From Desulfosarcina sp. (lineage in GTDB: Bacteria > Desulfobacterota > Desulfobacteria > Desulfobacterales > JAFDCJ01): DNA of 34,270 nucleotides. Of the stretch, positions 1-8,423 are shown piece after piece (within the stretch, counting starts at the first letter, position 1; each line of letters starts with the position of its first letter). The stretch is taken from NCBI GenBank assembly GCA_029288035.1, contig JARFPZ010000397.1, positions 1-34,270 on the forward strand, written 5' to 3'. The notes beneath the pieces were generated by a model. The model had not been told where the DNA came from. It did not search any database and saw only the letters and a list, made by a program, of their open reading frames with translations. Position numbers and translations under genes: made by a program.

Positions 1-16
1 TGAGAAGCGGGAAGGC

Positions 17-781
17 ATGCCAATCTGGCAACTTGTTGATACCCACGCTCACATCTGCGATCCGGTGTTCGACGAGGATCGCAGCGAGGTGCTTGAAAGA
101 GCCGGCGAGTCCGGTATCACCGCGGTGATTGCCGTGGGTGAAAATCTCTTCGATGCCCGCAAGAATATCGAACTTGCTGCAAGGCATCCGGTGCTGCGTC
201 CGGCGGCCGGGTTGTATCCGACGATACTTGATGGGACAAAGGCCGAAGAAATGCAAGGATTTATTCGCAAAGAACGCACCAGGCTCGTTGCCGTCGGCGA
301 AGTCGGTCTAGATTTCTGGATCGTAAAAGAAGACGCCGATAAAGAACTTCAAAAAGAAATCTTTAAAAGTTTCATCAGTTTGGCAAACGAACTGGATCTG
401 CCGCTCAACGTTCATTCCAGATCAGCCGGTCGGCATGCCGTTGCCCTGCTGCTTGAATGCAATGCCGCCAAAGTTCAGATGCATGCCTTCGACGGTAAAG
501 CCTCGGCAGCTCTACCGGCCCTTGAGGCCGGCTACCTTTTCTCCATCCCGCCCTCGGTGGTGCGCTCCCGTCAGAAGCAAAAACTGGTCAAAAAAATTCC
601 GCTTTCTCAACTGCTTGTTGAAACCGACAGCCCGGTGTTGGGTCCTAATCCGAACCGGCGCAATGAACCGGTCAATATTTCAATCTCCATTAAGGCAATT
701 GCAGAATTGAAAAATATCAGCGAGCAGGAAGTCATTGAAAGCGTATCGGAAAATACTCAAAAGTTGTATGGAAATCTCTAA
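17..781 (+). CDS. TatD family metal-dependent hydrolase (deoxyribonuclease-like)
   Basis: The 254-residue protein has the TatD TIM-barrel signature in order: DTHAHI near the N-terminus (D8, H10, H12), GEVGLD with metal ligand E95, NVHSRSAGR with H133, MHAFDG with H156, and ETDSPVL with D204. Family members are cytoplasmic Mg/Zn-dependent phosphoesterases with 3'-5' exonuclease or DNase activity. The usual GxHP motif reads GLYP here, so one commonly conserved histidine is replaced by tyrosine, which is seen in more distant TatD homologues. The ATG fits the family, whose members begin a few residues before DTH. The reading frame stays open to the left window edge, so a slightly earlier start cannot be excluded. 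The next gene follows after 41 bases on the same strand. Confidence 0.9.
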   Translation: MPIWQLVDTHAHICDPVFDEDRSEVLERAGESGITAVIAVGENLFDARKNIELAARHPVLRPAAGLYPTILDGTKAEEMQGFIRKERTRLVAVGEVGLDFWIVKEDADKELQKEIFKSFISLANELDLPLNVHSRSAGRHAVALLLECNAAKVQMHAFDGKASAALPALEAGYLFSIPPSVVRSRQKQKLVKKIPLSQLLVETDSPVLGPNPNRRNEPVNISISIKAIAELKNISEQEVIESVSENTQKLYGNL

Positions 782-822
782 CCATTCATTCGAAATTCGT
801 CAATCGTCATTCATCACTTGTC
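782..822. repeat. Degenerate GTCAATCGTCATTCATC intergenic repeat
   Basis: The short spacer consists largely of variants of TTCATTCG, TTCGTCAATCGTCATTCATC and CACTTGTC. Read in reverse complement this is the same TGACGAATGA-type sequence found at 17991-18021. It is non-coding low-complexity sequence separating the TatD and GIY-YIG genes. There is no obvious Shine-Dalgarno sequence for the next gene within it. Confidence 0.5.
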
Positions 823-1275
823 ATGCGCCCTCGCCCCGGAACCTATGCCTTGGTTTTCAAGACCGAACGAAATAAACGGCTTGTCATAGGAAAACTCGGC
901 ATCCTCAATCTCCAACCCGGCTATTATGTCTACGTGGGCAGTGCCTTCGGTCCGGGTGGTTTAAAAGCCCGGATAGGGCATCACCGCAAAACTTTCAGCA
1001 GGCCCCACTGGCATATTGATTACCTGAGCGAATACCTGTCTCCGGTTGAAGTGTGGTATACGTTTGATGCCGCTCACCGTGAAGATCATTGGTCGCAAGT
1101 ACTGGCGGGTATCCGAGGCGCATCCATACCGCTTCCGGGGTTCGGTTCAACCGATTGTCGCTGTATGTCACATCTATATTTTTTTTCTGTCAGGCCTTCC
1201 AGCAATTATTTTCGTCGCAAAGTTCACGCCGGTCCCGATAACCATGCCAGGATCTTTATCGAAAATTTTATTTAG
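823..1275 (+). CDS. DUF123 GIY-YIG nuclease-superfamily protein
   Basis: The 150-residue protein matches the DUF123 branch of the GIY-YIG superfamily. It starts with GTYALVF (residues 6-12), followed by LQPGYYVYVGSAFGPGG (about 30-46), ARIGHHRK and PHWHIDYL (61-68), and ends the core with FGSTDCRCMSHLYFF (107-121). The YYVYVGS segment corresponds to the GIY-YIG strand pair, and R50 and H64 are in plausible active-site positions. DUF123 domains occur alone or fused to endonuclease III in some prokaryotes. Their exact substrate is not established, so a DNA-processing role is inference. It probably shares a transcript with the preceding tatD-like gene. The last 25 or so residues look less conserved. 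Confidence 0.85.
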   Translation: MRPRPGTYALVFKTERNKRLVIGKLGILNLQPGYYVYVGSAFGPGGLKARIGHHRKTFSRPHWHIDYLSEYLSPVEVWYTFDAAHREDHWSQVLAGIRGASIPLPGFGSTDCRCMSHLYFFSVRPSSNYFRRKVHAGPDNHARIFIENFI

Positions 1276-1382
1276 ATCGAATCAAAGCGTTTTATTCACT
1301 GTTTACAAGGCTGAGTTGAAAGGTGAGCAGACCGGAAAAGGGGTAGGGTGGTTACAGTCGGTTTCTGAGCTGCAGGGTAAGT

Positions 1383-2546
1383 TCAATTTTTATGAAATGA
1401 ATCGAAAAACACCATTAATAATCCTTTTAATTTAGGTGACATTTTATCAAATTGAATGCCAAGGGCAATTGTTTTTCTTCCCTCATGTAAAACTTGTGAT
1501 ACCCACACAATTTTTCCCGGTATACTGACTGCCAAATCTTCAATGGGGAAATTCACCTGTACCTTCGCATTATTTATGCCCTTCTCGAACGAGGAAATTT
1601 CTGAAGATGATTTAAGACTTATCTCATCCATAATAAAGCGTATGCCGCCTATGGAAACATCACTGGAATAGCCTGAAAGACAGATTGAGGTGTTTTGCGA
1701 ACCGTTTAAATGGATTTCAATCTGTAGTTCCATTTTCGATTGAATTCGTCGAACATAACGCAACTTCTCGCGTGAATCGTCCATGGATGAATTGGAGCGA
1801 ATTTTTAAAAGGTTCAATAACCCATGTTCGATTTTAGGATATTTTGTACATATTTTTCTCAGCTTTTCCTTTGAAATTTTTAGCAATTCAACCTGACTTT
1901 TGGTTTCAATGTATGAATTGCTTTTCTTGTCACTATCAAAGGGATAAATATCCCCAAAAGAATCATTTTCCTTTAAATACAGGTTAGGTTCTCTGTAGAC
2001 TTTAGCCCTGTTGTCAATCGTATTATACATCGAATCCTTCAAGGTGCCGGATATGACGAAACAGAGACTGTCTTCTGAATCCCCAACTTTCTTTACAGTA
2101 TGGTCTGGCGGCAGTTGAATGATTTCAGCTATCGAAAATAGTGCAATCAATTCCCGGAAATTTAATTGACAAAAAAATGACGTGACCGGTGTATTGTCTC
2201 CGGCAACTTGCATCAAATTCAATAAAAACTTATTAACGGTTGCTTTTGTCGGTGAGTTGATTCGCCATTGTCTTATCTTCAGAGCTATCGCTGCAGGAAC
2301 CTTACCTTTCTCAAGGAACTGTTTTGCAGCTTTGCTGTATAAGTCGGCAGCACTGTCCAATGCGCCATTTTTTTTCAGCTGATCTGCGTACACTCTGACA
2401 AGACCCGGCTCATCAGGGTACTTTTTCAACAATTTGTGCAACATTTCAGAAGATTGAAGCACAATATCGTTATTTAGAATGTGGTCGACGATGTCCTGGG
2501 AGGTGCTAATTTGGGTGGGGACCGCCTTTAATTGGTTTGTTGGCAT
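1383..2546 (-). CDS. TPR-like / cyclic-nucleotide-binding-like / PilZ domain protein
   Basis: This 387-residue soluble protein has three parts. Residues about 20-115 are helical and TPR-like. Residues about 125-245 resemble a cyclic nucleotide-binding beta-roll (LCFVISGTL, NDSFGDIYPF, VELLKISKEKL). Residues about 260-387 form a PilZ domain. The PilZ c-di-GMP signature is complete: R263xxxR267 followed by D296xSxxG301. In the cNMP-like domain the phosphate-binding cassette is eroded: FGDI is present, but the usual R(S/T)A arginine is replaced by a KKSNSY stretch. The protein probably senses c-di-GMP and may use the cNMP fold as a structural or divergent sensory module. No output domain is visible, so it likely acts by protein contact. 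It is convergent with the DUF123 gene. Confidence 0.8.
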   Translation of the reverse strand: MPTNQLKAVPTQISTSQDIVDHILNNDIVLQSSEMLHKLLKKYPDEPGLVRVYADQLKKNGALDSAADLYSKAAKQFLEKGKVPAAIALKIRQWRINSPTKATVNKFLLNLMQVAGDNTPVTSFFCQLNFRELIALFSIAEIIQLPPDHTVKKVGDSEDSLCFVISGTLKDSMYNTIDNRAKVYREPNLYLKENDSFGDIYPFDSDKKSNSYIETKSQVELLKISKEKLRKICTKYPKIEHGLLNLLKIRSNSSMDDSREKLRYVRRIQSKMELQIEIHLNGSQNTSICLSGYSSDVSIGGIRFIMDEISLKSSSEISSFEKGINNAKVQVNFPIEDLAVSIPGKIVWVSQVLHEGRKTIALGIQFDKMSPKLKGLLMVFFDSFHKN

Positions 2547-3002
2547 AATTCACTTTAAAAAAAACATCCTAGTTGGAGGTGCAAATTTTTATCTATATAC
2601 CTTCTAAGGAAGACCTTATGACATCAATATTATTTAAGCTATAGATAATTCGGAAAAATGTCAGCTACAGTCATGGTAACCCGATGACATGATTTATAAT
2701 TTACTGGTTTGCAAGAATATATCGGCTATTTTGCTTAAAGTATTAATAAAAAAAATCATCCATGGGTGAATAAAAAGAAAATTCGATCAGACTACGGGCG
2801 TTATGTTTGCCCATTTTTGCAAGATAACGATAGCGTTTTGGGCATTTGGTAGGCGCAGGGGGGCCGTTATAACCTGGTAGGTTGGATCGTGTATTCAATC
2901 TCCGTTTAGGCATTGACGACAACTGGAAATTTCCATATCATTTACCCTATTGGCAATTAAAACGCATACCAAGGTGTGAACTGCCTAATCTATAGAAAAA
3001 AG
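2547..3002. other. AT-rich divergent intergenic region
   Basis: About 450 bases separate the leftward PilZ gene from the rightward kinase gene, so the region must hold both promoters. I see no gene of convincing length and no recognisable RNA. The left half is very AT-rich. The right half contains the candidate kinase promoter at 2846-2873. The upstream GTG at 2976 is an alternative start for the kinase. Confidence 0.5.
2846..2873 (+). promoter_or_regulatory. Candidate sigma-70 type promoter for the APH-like kinase
   Basis: TTGGTA (2846-2851) and TATAAC (2868-2873) are separated by 16 bases, upstream of the kinase gene. The match is moderate and the region is AT-rich, so a chance match is possible. 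Confidence 0.3.
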
Positions 3003-4115
3003 ATGGAACTCCAGTCAGAACTGAATGATGAAGGTCTCACGGAAGCAATTCGTTGTTTAACGGAAGAAAATTACGATCTCGGCAAGCTGACACGGATCAA
3101 GGAAATTTTAGGCGGGTATTGCCATAAGAGCTACGCGTTATGGATAGCGGTCGACAATCGTGTCCAGCGGTATTTTTTGCGGTTGTATAATCCCAATGTG
3201 ATCGAAACTGAAATCCTTTTTGAACACGCTCTGCTGAACCATTTGAAATCAAATGGGTTCACACTTGCGGCGGGCATCGTTCCATGCCGAAACAAGGCTA
3301 CCTTGGTGCACACCCCGTCTCCTGAAAATCACCGGGGAAGAACTGCACTTTGGGCTCTATTCGAATTTCTCGACGGAGAGGCTAAATACTCCTGGACCGA
3401 CACCGATTTGACAGATAAAGAGTTCATCAGCGCCGCCGAAATCCTCGCTCACCTTCACCACTGCGGCCATGGTTTCGAAAAACCGCCTGGAGCGGATCGC
3501 GTCCAACCGCGGATCATGGAGTTTATTCCCACATTTAAAAATAGATTTAGCGCCTTCATGGGACAAGCTGGTGACCGTCGGTGTGACCGCTTGTTCAAAG
3601 ATAATTTTGGATCGATCTGCAACGCCCTGGATATTGCTGCTTCCTATAATGGCAGGTTTCAGGGAATGAAGGAAATACCGATTCACTGCGATTATCACCC
3701 CGGAAACCTGAAGTTTCGTGATGAAAAGGGGGTCGGCATTTTCGATTTTGATTGGTCCAAGGTGGATTACCGGCTGTTTGATGTCGCCCTGGCGCTCGTT
3801 TATTTTACCAGCATCTGGGATGACCAGGCAGCGGGGCTTCGACCGGATAAATTTACGCTATTTCTAAGCGCCTACAATAAAACTTGTCTCCGGCTCAGCC
3901 ACATCAACCCTTTGTCGAAGCAGGAACGTAGACATCTGATACCGATGCTGTCCATTGCCAATCTATATGTGCTCAACTGGGATTTGGTTGATTTTTACGA
4001 TACGCCGAACCAGAATGATGACGAGTATTATTCGTACATCAATCATAATATCGGCTTGGTGCGCTGGATCGCGCTCCACGAGGATAAGCTTAAACGTTGG
4101 GTAAATAAGTCATAA
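3003..4115 (+). CDS. APH/homoserine-kinase-II-like small-molecule phosphotransferase
   Basis: The protein has the aminoglycoside phosphotransferase/choline kinase fold. HCDYHPGN is the Brenner-type catalytic loop (catalytic Asp, then His, Asn). GIFDFDWS supplies the metal-binding Asp, and RLFDVALAL follows as in type II homoserine kinases. The N-lobe has a glycine-containing loop (LGGYCHKSYAL) and a lysine/arginine-bearing strand (RYFLRLY). Family members phosphorylate small hydroxyl substrates such as homoserine, choline, hexosamines or hydroxylysine; the substrate here is unknown. Two starts are possible: this ATG (370 residues) or an in-frame GTG at 2976 (379 residues). Neither has a clear ribosome binding site. 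The gene ends 49 bases from the convergent choline sulfatase gene; a link to choline metabolism is only suggestive. Confidence 0.75.
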   Translation: MELQSELNDEGLTEAIRCLTEENYDLGKLTRIKEILGGYCHKSYALWIAVDNRVQRYFLRLYNPNVIETEILFEHALLNHLKSNGFTLAAGIVPCRNKATLVHTPSPENHRGRTALWALFEFLDGEAKYSWTDTDLTDKEFISAAEILAHLHHCGHGFEKPPGADRVQPRIMEFIPTFKNRFSAFMGQAGDRRCDRLFKDNFGSICNALDIAASYNGRFQGMKEIPIHCDYHPGNLKFRDEKGVGIFDFDWSKVDYRLFDVALALVYFTSIWDDQAAGLRPDKFTLFLSAYNKTCLRLSHINPLSKQERRHLIPMLSIANLYVLNWDLVDFYDTPNQNDDEYYSYINHNIGLVRWIALHEDKLKRWVNKS

Positions 4116-4164
4116 ACAACCAAAGGATCGGGTTAAGCGAATCGATCAAGATAGGCCTTGTCTT

Positions 4165-5730
4165 TTACTCATTTGACACTGCCGGCCCGTCGGGCTGAGG
4201 CACTTCAGGCACGGGGTATCGGGCTGAGCGTTCCAAAGCACCCAATTCCAAATGATTGCGCATGTATTTCTGTGAAGCGTCCTGATAGGGTTGAAAATCC
4301 CAAGGGGTGTGGCGGCCGCGTCTCAATGCCCGGTAAACCAGTCGCCTGCGATGCTGGCTATCGATCACTTGCTTGTGCAGCGCCTCATTATCCCAGTGCT
4401 GCAACATTTCAGCATGAAAATCCCGGCGCAAATCCTGAAATTCTTGCCGGTCGGCAAGATTGTGTAATTCAGTCGGATCATTCTCCAGGTCAAAAAGCTG
4501 CTCCGGATCCGGTTTACTGTAAATATACTTGTAACAGCCGCGTCTGATCATCAGCAACGGGGCCACAGCCCCTTCGCCGAGCATCTCACCATAAACAGCA
4601 GCGGGATTTTTGATGTCCTTGCCTTCAAGCAGCGGTAGCAGACTATGGCCATCCAGTGTGTCAGGGTAAACCGGCGATTTACCGTTCAATGCAATTTCAG
4701 CAAGGGTCGGCAGGAGGTCAACGAGAGAAACAGACTGGCCTACTCGTCGAGGAGCAAACCTTCCCGGCGCGTGGAAAACCATTGGTACCCGGGCGGACCA
4801 TTCAAAAAAAGACATTTTATACCACAGACCGCGTTCCCCCAACATTTCACCATGATCGGAGATGAACAGGAGGATGGTATTGTCTCTGAGGCCGCTGTTA
4901 TCCAGGACTTCTAAAAGCTGCCCGACCTTATCATCTATGTAGCTGATCATACTGTAATATGCGTGACGCGCATTGCGCACACGTTCTTCGGTCTGAGCAT
5001 ATTCACCCAAGGCGCAAACGTGATAAAGTCTCCGGCTATGCGGATCGAGCTGATCATAGGGAATTGGCGCTACCGAAGGCATGTCAATGTTTTTATGGTT
5101 GTATCGATCCCAGAATTTTCGGGTGATCGCAAAAGGATCGTGGGGATGCGTGAAAGAAACGATCATAAAAAATGGCTGTTCATTGCCTCGCCGAGACAAA
5201 TCATATAATTTGCGTTGCGAATGAAAGGCAACCTCTTCATCAAAGTCAAGCTGGTTGCTTGTTTGACAAAGACCTGCCTGTACGACACTCAACATGTCAT
5301 GGTACCATGTCGGTCTTTCTGTAAAATTTTTCCAATCAGGCGTCCAGCCAAAGTCAGACGGATATATGTCGGTGGTTAACCGTTCCTCAAAGCCATGAAG
5401 CTGATCCGGTCCTACAAAATGCATCTTGCCGGCGAGGCAGGTATGGTATCCCAATTCGCGCAGACAATGGGCAAAGGTAGGAATATCGGCGGAAAAATTG
5501 GCAGCATTGTCGTAGGCACCGATGCGCGATGGCAGTCTTCCCGTCAGCATTGAGAAGCGGGACGGCGCGCACAGCGGGCTGTTGCAGTAGGCATTCTCAA
5601 AAATGACCCCCTCTTTCACCAAAGCGGAGATATGGGGTGTTTCAACGATCGGATGTCCATAAAACGGCAGTGCCGGAGCCGTTAACTGGTCTGCCATGAT
5701 ACACAGGATATTTGGATGTTCCGTATCCAT
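4165..5730 (-). CDS. betC: Choline-sulfatase
   Basis: The 521-residue type I sulfatase hydrolyses choline-O-sulfate to choline and sulfate. The signature CAPSR (C54-R58) carries the cysteine that matures to formylglycine. MADQL (D14), GKMH (K102, H104) and SDHGE (D292, H293) supply metal and substrate ligands. The segments around the signature (YCNSPLCAPSRF, RLPSRIGAYDNAA, HGFEERLTTDIYP) and the C-terminal tail (LVYRALRRGRHTPWDFQPYQ) are characteristic of BetC rather than arylsulfatases. There is no signal peptide, which fits a cytoplasmic enzyme. An AAGGAAG ribosome binding site precedes the ATG. No formylglycine-generating enzyme or anSME is in the window, and neither are betA or betB. It is the last gene of a likely leftward unit with TerC and the epimerase. 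Confidence 0.92.
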   Translation of the reverse strand: MDTEHPNILCIMADQLTAPALPFYGHPIVETPHISALVKEGVIFENAYCNSPLCAPSRFSMLTGRLPSRIGAYDNAANFSADIPTFAHCLRELGYHTCLAGKMHFVGPDQLHGFEERLTTDIYPSDFGWTPDWKNFTERPTWYHDMLSVVQAGLCQTSNQLDFDEEVAFHSQRKLYDLSRRGNEQPFFMIVSFTHPHDPFAITRKFWDRYNHKNIDMPSVAPIPYDQLDPHSRRLYHVCALGEYAQTEERVRNARHAYYSMISYIDDKVGQLLEVLDNSGLRDNTILLFISDHGEMLGERGLWYKMSFFEWSARVPMVFHAPGRFAPRRVGQSVSLVDLLPTLAEIALNGKSPVYPDTLDGHSLLPLLEGKDIKNPAAVYGEMLGEGAVAPLLMIRRGCYKYIYSKPDPEQLFDLENDPTELHNLADRQEFQDLRRDFHAEMLQHWDNEALHKQVIDSQHRRRLVYRALRRGRHTPWDFQPYQDASQKYMRNHLELGALERSARYPVPEVPQPDGPAVSNE

Positions 5731-5825
5731 ATTTCTTCCTTTTCAACCAAATTTCTTAAGGCATTGGCAATGCAAGGCCATTCGTTTCTTATTTGCCATG
5801 CACTTCAACCATGACTCGGTGAAAC

Positions 5826-6569
5826 TTAATGTTGAACCTGCTTATGCAATTTGACCGGTGCCACCCGTTTTTTGCGCATCCGAATATTCAACATTTCCAC
5901 GACAACTGAAAAGGCCATCGCAAAATAGATATAGCCTTTTGGCACGTGTATATTAAACCCTTCTACCATTAAGGTGACACCGACCAAAATCAGAAATGAG
6001 AGTGCCAGAATCTTGATGGTCGGATGGGCGTCGACGAAATCCCCGATGGGTTTTGCTGCCAGCAACATTACCATGACAGCCAGAATAATGGCAATCGCCA
6101 TAACAGAAACATACTTTACCAGACCCACGGCCGTTATCACTGAATCCAGTGAAAACACGATATCCAGAACGGTAATCTGAATAAGTACGGACCCAAGGGT
6201 GGCCGCAGCTGTTTTATGTTTATCTTCGCTCGTGCCCTCCAAACTGTTGTGAATCTCATGGGTCGACTTTCCGAGAAGAAACAAACCGCCCAGAATGAGA
6301 ATCACATCACGTCCTGAAATCTCCTTTCCAAATATCGTAAACCAGGGCGCTGTTAATCCCATCACCCAGGCGATAGAAAACAGCAAGGCCAGACGAGCGA
6401 CCATCGCCAGACCGAGGCCAACCCGTCGTCCGAGATTACGCTGGTGTTCCGGAAGCCGGCTTACGAGAATTGATATAAAAATAATATTATCTATCCCAAG
6501 AACGATTTCCAGTGCTGTCAGTGTCCCTAAAGCAACCCATGCTTCAGGACTTGTTATCCATTCAAACAT
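5826..6569 (-). CDS. TerC family integral membrane protein
   Basis: The 247-residue polytopic protein has about seven hydrophobic segments and the two acidic membrane motifs of the TerC family: LEIVLGIDNIIFIS near residue 20-33 and DIVFSLDSVI near 135-144. The family is linked to tellurite resistance and, in several bacteria, to manganese or other metal-ion efflux and metalation of exported proteins. The closest style is the short TerC/YjbE-YkoY type without a CBS/CorC extension. A GGGAG ribosome binding site lies just before the ATG. It starts 27 bases after the epimerase gene and ends 95 bases before betC, so co-transcription is likely. The functional connection to these catabolic genes is unclear. 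Confidence 0.88.
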   Translation of the reverse strand: MFEWITSPEAWVALGTLTALEIVLGIDNIIFISILVSRLPEHQRNLGRRVGLGLAMVARLALLFSIAWVMGLTAPWFTIFGKEISGRDVILILGGLFLLGKSTHEIHNSLEGTSEDKHKTAAATLGSVLIQITVLDIVFSLDSVITAVGLVKYVSVMAIAIILAVMVMLLAAKPIGDFVDAHPTIKILALSFLILVGVTLMVEGFNIHVPKGYIYFAMAFSVVVEMLNIRMRKKRVAPVKLHKQVQH

Positions 6570-6596
6570 ATTTTCTCCCGATCCTTGCGCAACTTT

Positions 6597-7631
6597 TTAA
6601 TTCCTTCGCTTTGGCCACGTATCTGTCAGACGATAGCCGAGAGGCCATGGATCTTCCGGATCATACATTAATTGATGGGTACCGGTTATCCAGCCCCGCC
6701 CACGGATTGTCGGAATAATGGCCACCTGGGTATCAATATCGGTATCGTCTAATATGGTGCAGTCAAACCTGGACCCAATAATGGAATAACCGATGAACCG
6801 ATCCCCGACTTGCATTTCCCTCCTCGCATGAAGGACTGCCATTCTGGCAGAACATCCAGTGCCGCAAGGAGAGCGATCGAGTTTTCCGGGATCGATGGCA
6901 ACCGTATTGCGTCCCGTTAGAATGCCATCCCGGCGCTCTATCGGCATCACAAACTGGCAGAACGAAATTTTGTTCCAGTCGCGGTTGGTGGGGTGTTGAA
7001 ACCCGATTTGGTCGTTGGCTGCCGCGGTGATTTTAGCGCCGACTTCAGCAAGGTCCCGCGCCTCATCCGGTACAATGTTAAAGCCCAGAGCCTGTGCATC
7101 CACCAGAACAAAGCTGTCTCCGCCATATGCCGTGTCAACCGTCAGGGTACCTATCCCGGTGACCTCAAGTTTTACACCCAGTTTGTTGGCAAACGAAGGA
7201 ACGTTTTGAATCTCGATACTTTGAGCCTTGCCATTTTCACAATAGGCTTTAACCTGCACCAGCCCCGCCGGCGCTTCGAGAAAGAAGGTTGTCTCTGGTT
7301 CACTCATCTGAATCAACCCACTGTCCAGCAACACGGTCGCAACACAAATAGAATTAGAACCGGACATGGGCGGCGTGTGCTCGGGCTCCATTATGATGAA
7401 ACCAAAAGCTGCCTTCTTATTTTTCGGCGGCACCAGTAGATTGACATGCTTGAACACACCACCCCTTGGTTCATTCAAAACAAATTGGCGCAAGGTCTGG
7501 TCATTGTCAATCCAGCGGGATTGCTGCCAAACACTATCACCCGGCGGTGGGGCCACACCACCGACGATGACGTTTCCGACTTCACCTTCAGCGTGACAAG
7601 AAACGATGTGGACGACCTTCGTCGATCTCAT
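6597..7631 (-). CDS. Proline racemase superfamily protein: 4-hydroxyproline 2-epimerase / trans-3-hydroxy-L-proline dehydratase type
   Basis: The 344-residue protein belongs to the cofactor-independent proline racemase family. The first catalytic site reads [10 protein letters not shown], with serine 90 replacing the classical cysteine. The second reads [11 protein letters not shown], with cysteine 256 intact. Classical proline racemases and many 4-hydroxyproline 2-epimerases carry Cys/Cys. Ser/Cys members are associated in the literature with hydroxyproline epimerisation and/or dehydration of trans-3-hydroxy-L-proline, so I would not call this a proline racemase. The enzyme is cytoplasmic, and the conserved HAEGE-type N-terminus ([15 protein letters not shown]) is present. 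It is the first gene of a leftward group with TerC and choline sulfatase. The dehydrogenases or dehydratases expected next in hydroxyproline catabolism are not in the window. Confidence 0.82.
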   Translation of the reverse strand: MRSTKVVHIVSCHAEGEVGNVIVGGVAPPPGDSVWQQSRWIDNDQTLRQFVLNEPRGGVFKHVNLLVPPKNKKAAFGFIIMEPEHTPPMSGSNSICVATVLLDSGLIQMSEPETTFFLEAPAGLVQVKAYCENGKAQSIEIQNVPSFANKLGVKLEVTGIGTLTVDTAYGGDSFVLVDAQALGFNIVPDEARDLAEVGAKITAAANDQIGFQHPTNRDWNKISFCQFVMPIERRDGILTGRNTVAIDPGKLDRSPCGTGCSARMAVLHARREMQVGDRFIGYSIIGSRFDCTILDDTDIDTQVAIIPTIRGRGWITGTHQLMYDPEDPWPLGYRLTDTWPKRRN

Positions 7632-7784
7632 TTAATACATCTTAAATTTTGTCCAAGAAAAATTGGGGCCATCTAAGGATGGCGCTAAAACGGATTAAGT
7701 CAAAAGGTTAAAGCGTAATCCTACACCCGGAAATGATGAGGAATATAGCAGGCTTGCATACCAAAGTCAAAAAATATAGCCGGT

Positions 7785-7813
7785 TTGACGGGGATATTTT
7801 AAGATGATATACA
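7785..7813 (+). promoter_or_regulatory. Candidate sigma-70 promoter for the STN-protein/O-antigen ligase pair
   Basis: TTGACG (7785-7790) and TATACA (7808-7813) are separated by 17 bases in an AT-rich spacer. The predicted transcription start is about 50-70 bases before the gene. The spacing and both hexamers are good matches to the sigma-70 consensus. Confidence 0.5.
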
Positions 7814-7889
7814 CAAACAACAATCAAGCTATTTTATTATAAATTTATGTTACTGTAATTGCGAATCGATGATAAACCAGTGTGTGATT

Positions 7890-8315
7890 ATGAAATTAGA
7901 TTTCAAACGGCTGCAAATCCTAATATGTCTTTTGGCCATTTTCTTGGTGCATCCAATGCTCGCCCCAAATAGCGCTGTTGCGACCGAGCGCCCCAAATTG
8001 ATATCCCTGAAAGCCGAAAATGATACCCTGAAGGGAGTTCTTACAAAAATTTCCAATGATACCGGCTACCGGATTCTTCTCAATGAAGAGTGGGAGAGGA
8101 CACCGATTACCATTGAATTACGCAATGTAACCCTCAGAGCCGCGCTTGGCCGGTTTCTTAAAGGTCTGAATTATGCCATCACGTGGGATGAGAGTAAAAA
8201 GACAATTTCATTATTCATCTGCCATCCGGGTAAATGCAGTGGTAAAATGGGGGATGTATCGCTTTCAGCTGAAAAGACAAATTTTTTCCAGCCGACCAGC
8301 ACCATTGTAGAGTGA
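7890..8315 (+). CDS. Small exported protein with STN (secretin/TonB N-terminal) domain
   Basis: From this ATG the product is 141 residues, beginning with KLDFKR and a hydrophobic stretch (LQILICLLAIFLV) that make a typical Sec signal peptide. Cleavage is probably around the AVA-TERP region. The mature part has the short STN fold: ISLKAENDTLKGVLTKIS, then GYRILLNEEW, PITIELRNVTLRAALGRFL and LNYAITWDE. This is the repeat found at the N-terminus of secretins and TonB receptors, here with no barrel attached. An in-frame ATG at 7869 would give a longer, less signal-like N-terminus. Such solitary STN proteins may act in envelope or polysaccharide assembly; that is inference from the O-antigen ligase gene 108 bases downstream. 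No clear ribosome binding site precedes either start. Confidence 0.7.
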   Translation: MKLDFKRLQILICLLAIFLVHPMLAPNSAVATERPKLISLKAENDTLKGVLTKISNDTGYRILLNEEWERTPITIELRNVTLRAALGRFLKGLNYAITWDESKKTISLFICHPGKCSGKMGDVSLSAEKTNFFQPTSTIVE

Positions 8316-8341
8316 ACGCGTCTCCTGCGGAGCGGAAAGAA

Positions 8342-8360
8342 TTCAAGAAGCTCTCTTGAA
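8342..8360 (+). other. Short perfect hairpin between STN gene and O-antigen ligase gene
   Basis: TTCAAGA (8342-8348) and TCTTGAA (8354-8360) form a 7-base-pair stem with a 5-base loop. A smaller CTCC-TGC-GGAG hairpin lies just upstream. No T-tract follows, so this is not a convincing terminator. It could be an RNA-processing or attenuation element, or chance. Confidence 0.3.
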
Positions 8361-8423
8361 GCGGAAGAAAACGGTTGTTCATAAGCCTAATCTGAAATCC
8401 TATTACTTCCGAAATACTAAGCC

